64,000 nt of DNA from Streptomyces sp. NBC_00554 (lineage in GTDB: Bacteria > Actinomycetota > Actinomycetes > Streptomycetales > Streptomycetaceae). This document shows, piece by piece, positions 62,369 to 64,000 of this stretch. The notes under the pieces are model-generated. The model searched no databases. It worked only from the letters and a program-made list of their open reading frames with translations, and was not told the DNA's origin. The stretch covers positions 4,154,001 to 4,218,000 of the forward strand of contig NZ_CP107799.1 in the NCBI RefSeq assembly GCF_041431135.1. Direction: 5' to 3'. The position numbers and the translations under genes are program-made. Positions within the stretch are counted from its first letter, which is position 1, and each line of letters starts with the position of its first letter.

Positions 62369-62988
62369 AGCCCAACTGCCCCGCATCTTATGCCCGCCGG
62401 TCTGTGATCTGCGACACGGGGTACGACAACGACTTTGTGATCTCCACCACCCGGCGGACGATCATGAAGTCGGAAGACCGGTGATCTTCGCACGTGAAGC
62501 GTCCGGACGGTCACCAGAGGTGATATTTCCGCTCGTCACCGCAGGTCCAGGACGGCGTCTCCATATCAAGAGGCTTCCTATGCATGCAAATTGGTGCTGG
62601 ACGCGAGGCCTTGATAGAGGACGCGTTCACACGTCAGGGGGAGACGGACGGAGGGATGTGGACGCGTGCACACATTCACGAGCGGGGGAGCTCGGGATTC
62701 CCGCGCGGGACGCCGTCGCCGCGGTGACCGTTCCGTGACCTGCGCCACATCCACCTATGGGTCGAATAAGCCGGGCTTGGCCATCGGCTCCAACCGGTGG
62801 TAGGTGCCGGGCAATCCGGACGTAATACGGAAAGCCCATGATCACGGGCTTGATTGGTCGTGTCCGCAATGCCCGTTACGGCGTCAATAAAGAGTGACGC
62901 CAGGTGAATTCGGCACAGGGATTGAACAACTGTGGCGCAGCACACGTTTCTTGAAGGTATGAGGGAGTCCCTGGTACCGGTTGTACTC
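62369..62988. promoter_or_regulatory. Divergent regulatory region between nuoA and the NlpC/P60 gene
   Basis: About 620 bases without a credible gene. GTGATCT recurs three times (around 62405, 62437 and 62484). Close to the hydrolase gene are two dyads: AAGCCC-N8-GGGCTT (62832-62851, with TGATCA in the centre) and GGCGTCA-N8-TGACGCC (62880-62901). I looked for a ydaO riboswitch here, as precedes the other hydrolase, and do not see its conserved blocks. Confidence 0.55.
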
Positions 62989-63795
62989 ATGTCCCACACC
63001 GCTCACATACGCAGCCACCGGAAACCCCGCCGCAACGCGTCGACACTCGCGATGCGTGCCGGAGTTGCCGGTGGCGTTCTCAGCACCCTGGCAGTGGCCG
63101 GGGCGTCCGGTTCGGCGAACGCTGCCGAGACGACGCAGACGCTCGACCTGTCCGCCCTGACGGCCGATCTGGCCACCCAGGTCGCGCAGTCGGCGGACGC
63201 CACCCAGCAGGCCGCGGCGAACTACGAGCTGCAGGCGGAGCGTGACGCTGCCGCCGCCAAGGCCGCACAGCAGGCCAAGGCGGACCTCGCGGACGCCAAG
63301 GCGAAGGCGGCTGCCAAGAAGAAGGCTGCCGACGAAGCCGCGCGCAAGGCCGCCGCGGAGGAGGCCGCCTCGCGTTCCGCGGAGCGGACCACCCTGTCCT
63401 CCTCCGATTCCGCCTCCACGTCCGTCTCCGCCCCGGCCAGCGGCAGTGTCGCGACCGTGATCGCCTTCCTCAAGGCGCAGGTCGGCGACGCGTACGTGAT
63501 GGGCGGCACCGGCCCCAACTCGTGGGACTGCTCCGGTCTCGTGCAGGCCGCGTTCAAGCAGGCCGGCGTGGACCTGCCGCGCGTCTCGGGGGACCAGTCG
63601 ACGGCCGGTACGCCGGTGTCGCTGTCCAACCTCGCGGTCGGGGACATCCTGTACTGGGGTTCGGCCGGTTCGGCGTACCACGTGGGTGTCTACATCGGTG
63701 ACGGCCAGTACCTGGACGCGGCCAACCCCTCCAAGGGTGTGGTGATTCAGGACCTTTCGGGCTACCCGGCCACCGGTGCGGTGCGCGTTCTCTGA
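62989..63795 (+). CDS. Secreted NlpC/P60 peptidoglycan endopeptidase
   Basis: 268 aa from ATG 62989. In-frame GTG 62932 and ATG 62959 are upstream alternatives, but the chosen start gives a normal signal: H-I-R-S-H-R-K-P-R-R, hydrophobic core, A-N-A-A. Residues ~45-130 are an Ala/Lys/Glu-rich coiled-coil helix (A-A-K-K-K-A-A-D-E-A-A-R-K). The NlpC/P60 domain (about 150-268) has catalytic Cys in W-D-C-S-G-L-V, His in Y-H-V-G-V-Y-I and a polar residue in Y-L-D-A-A-N. It cleaves stem peptides of peptidoglycan outside the cell. No clear Shine-Dalgarno. Confidence 0.9.
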   Translation: MSHTAHIRSHRKPRRNASTLAMRAGVAGGVLSTLAVAGASGSANAAETTQTLDLSALTADLATQVAQSADATQQAAANYELQAERDAAAAKAAQQAKADLADAKAKAAAKKKAADEAARKAAAEEAASRSAERTTLSSSDSASTSVSAPASGSVATVIAFLKAQVGDAYVMGGTGPNSWDCSGLVQAAFKQAGVDLPRVSGDQSTAGTPVSLSNLAVGDILYWGSAGSAYHVGVYIGDGQYLDAANPSKGVVIQDLSGYPATGAVRVL

Positions 63796-63823
63796 GCTGA
63801 GTCGCACGAATCGTCAGGGTTGA

Positions 63824-63852
63824 GGGCCGTCGCTCGGGAGAGCGGCGGTCCC
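63824..63852 (+). terminator. Terminator after the NlpC/P60 gene
   Basis: GGGCCGTCGCTC and GAGCGGCGGTCCC pair with a few mismatches around a 4-nt GGGA loop, 28 bases after the stop. Confidence 0.7.
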
Positions 63853-63916
63853 TTCGCCATGTCCGGCGTGGTGCTGGTGCCATGTCCGGTGTGCTGCTGG
63901 CGCTGTGCCAGGTGTT

Positions 63917-63991
63917 CTGTTGTCGTGGAGCCCGCAAGGGCCCTCGCGGGCCCCAGGAGGGTCCATGAGGGCCCGCGAGGGTCCACAACAG
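63917..63991. repeat. Large imperfect inverted repeat near the right edge
   Basis: CCCTCGCGGGCCC (63941-63953) pairs with GGGCCCGCGAGGG (63969-63981), and outer CTGTTG/CAACAG (63917-63922 and 63986-63991) extends the stem imperfectly. It may be a second terminator or belong to a gene beyond the window. Confidence 0.6.
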
Positions 63992-64000
63992 CCTCACGCC

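Noticed and set aside
62640..62760. ydaO riboswitch before the NlpC/P60 gene
   Set aside because: An A-G-C-G-G-G-G-G-A block is present, but the G-G-T-G-A-A and C-C-G-A-A-C-C-C-G-(A/T)-C-A-G-C blocks are missing.

Overview
The window looks like the core chromosome of a Streptomyces (or a very close actinomycete). Base composition is very G+C rich with strong third-position GC bias, GTG starts are common, and spaced GGAGG-type ribosome sites alternate with apparently leaderless genes. The set includes two nuo loci, KorAB, LuxR/NarL-type two-component pairs, HxlR regulators and exported peptidoglycan enzymes. From memory, not checked, the gene order resembles the S. coelicolor segment between its two nuo clusters. 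No prophage, IS element, CRISPR array, rRNA or tRNA was recognised.

Layout. 1-4516 (minus) is the 5' part of a second, reduced complex I operon, nuoA-B-C-H-I-J with the first codons of nuoK, without nuoDEFG between C and H. 4728-8476 holds two paralogous sensor kinases followed by one NarL-type regulator. 8786-11789 is korAB (2-oxoacid:ferredoxin oxidoreductase). 11822-17301 holds two HxlR regulators with divergent partners (an NmrA/QOR2-type reductase and a DHA2 MFS exporter), a RarD-type permease whose 3' end overlaps the MFS gene, and a divergent CGNR/VOC pair around a perfect palindrome. 17511-26357 holds an M28 aminopeptidase, a TPR protein with a tiny predicted lipoprotein gene in front, an FMN reductase, a LolA-like protein with an ABC exporter, a CHRD/DUF3455 exported protein and a polyprenyl diphosphate synthase. 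26739-31526 holds a peptide permease with a CocE/NonD hydrolase and a LysM-transglycosylase behind a c-di-AMP (ydaO) riboswitch.

31712-35856 is a three-gene unit: an unrecognised protein, a MoxR-type AAA ATPase and a DUF2201/vWA protein. It is the best candidate for a little-described system. 36044-40543 is a response regulator, its convergent kinase and an MMPL transporter; the regulator and transporter promoters share a 25-bp identical dyad and matching downstream elements. 40540-46213 holds a HAD phosphatase, a 12-copy 9-bp minisatellite, fumarylacetoacetase, RecQ and a small secreted protein.

46296-62244 (minus) is the complete 14-gene nuoA-N operon, tightly coupled by 4-bp overlaps. A good Rex operator lies upstream of nuoA, implying NADH/NAD+ control. 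62989-63795 is a secreted NlpC/P60 hydrolase. Together the window couples respiration (two complex I loci, KorAB, prenyl-chain synthesis for quinones) with cell-wall remodelling and several signalling and transport modules.
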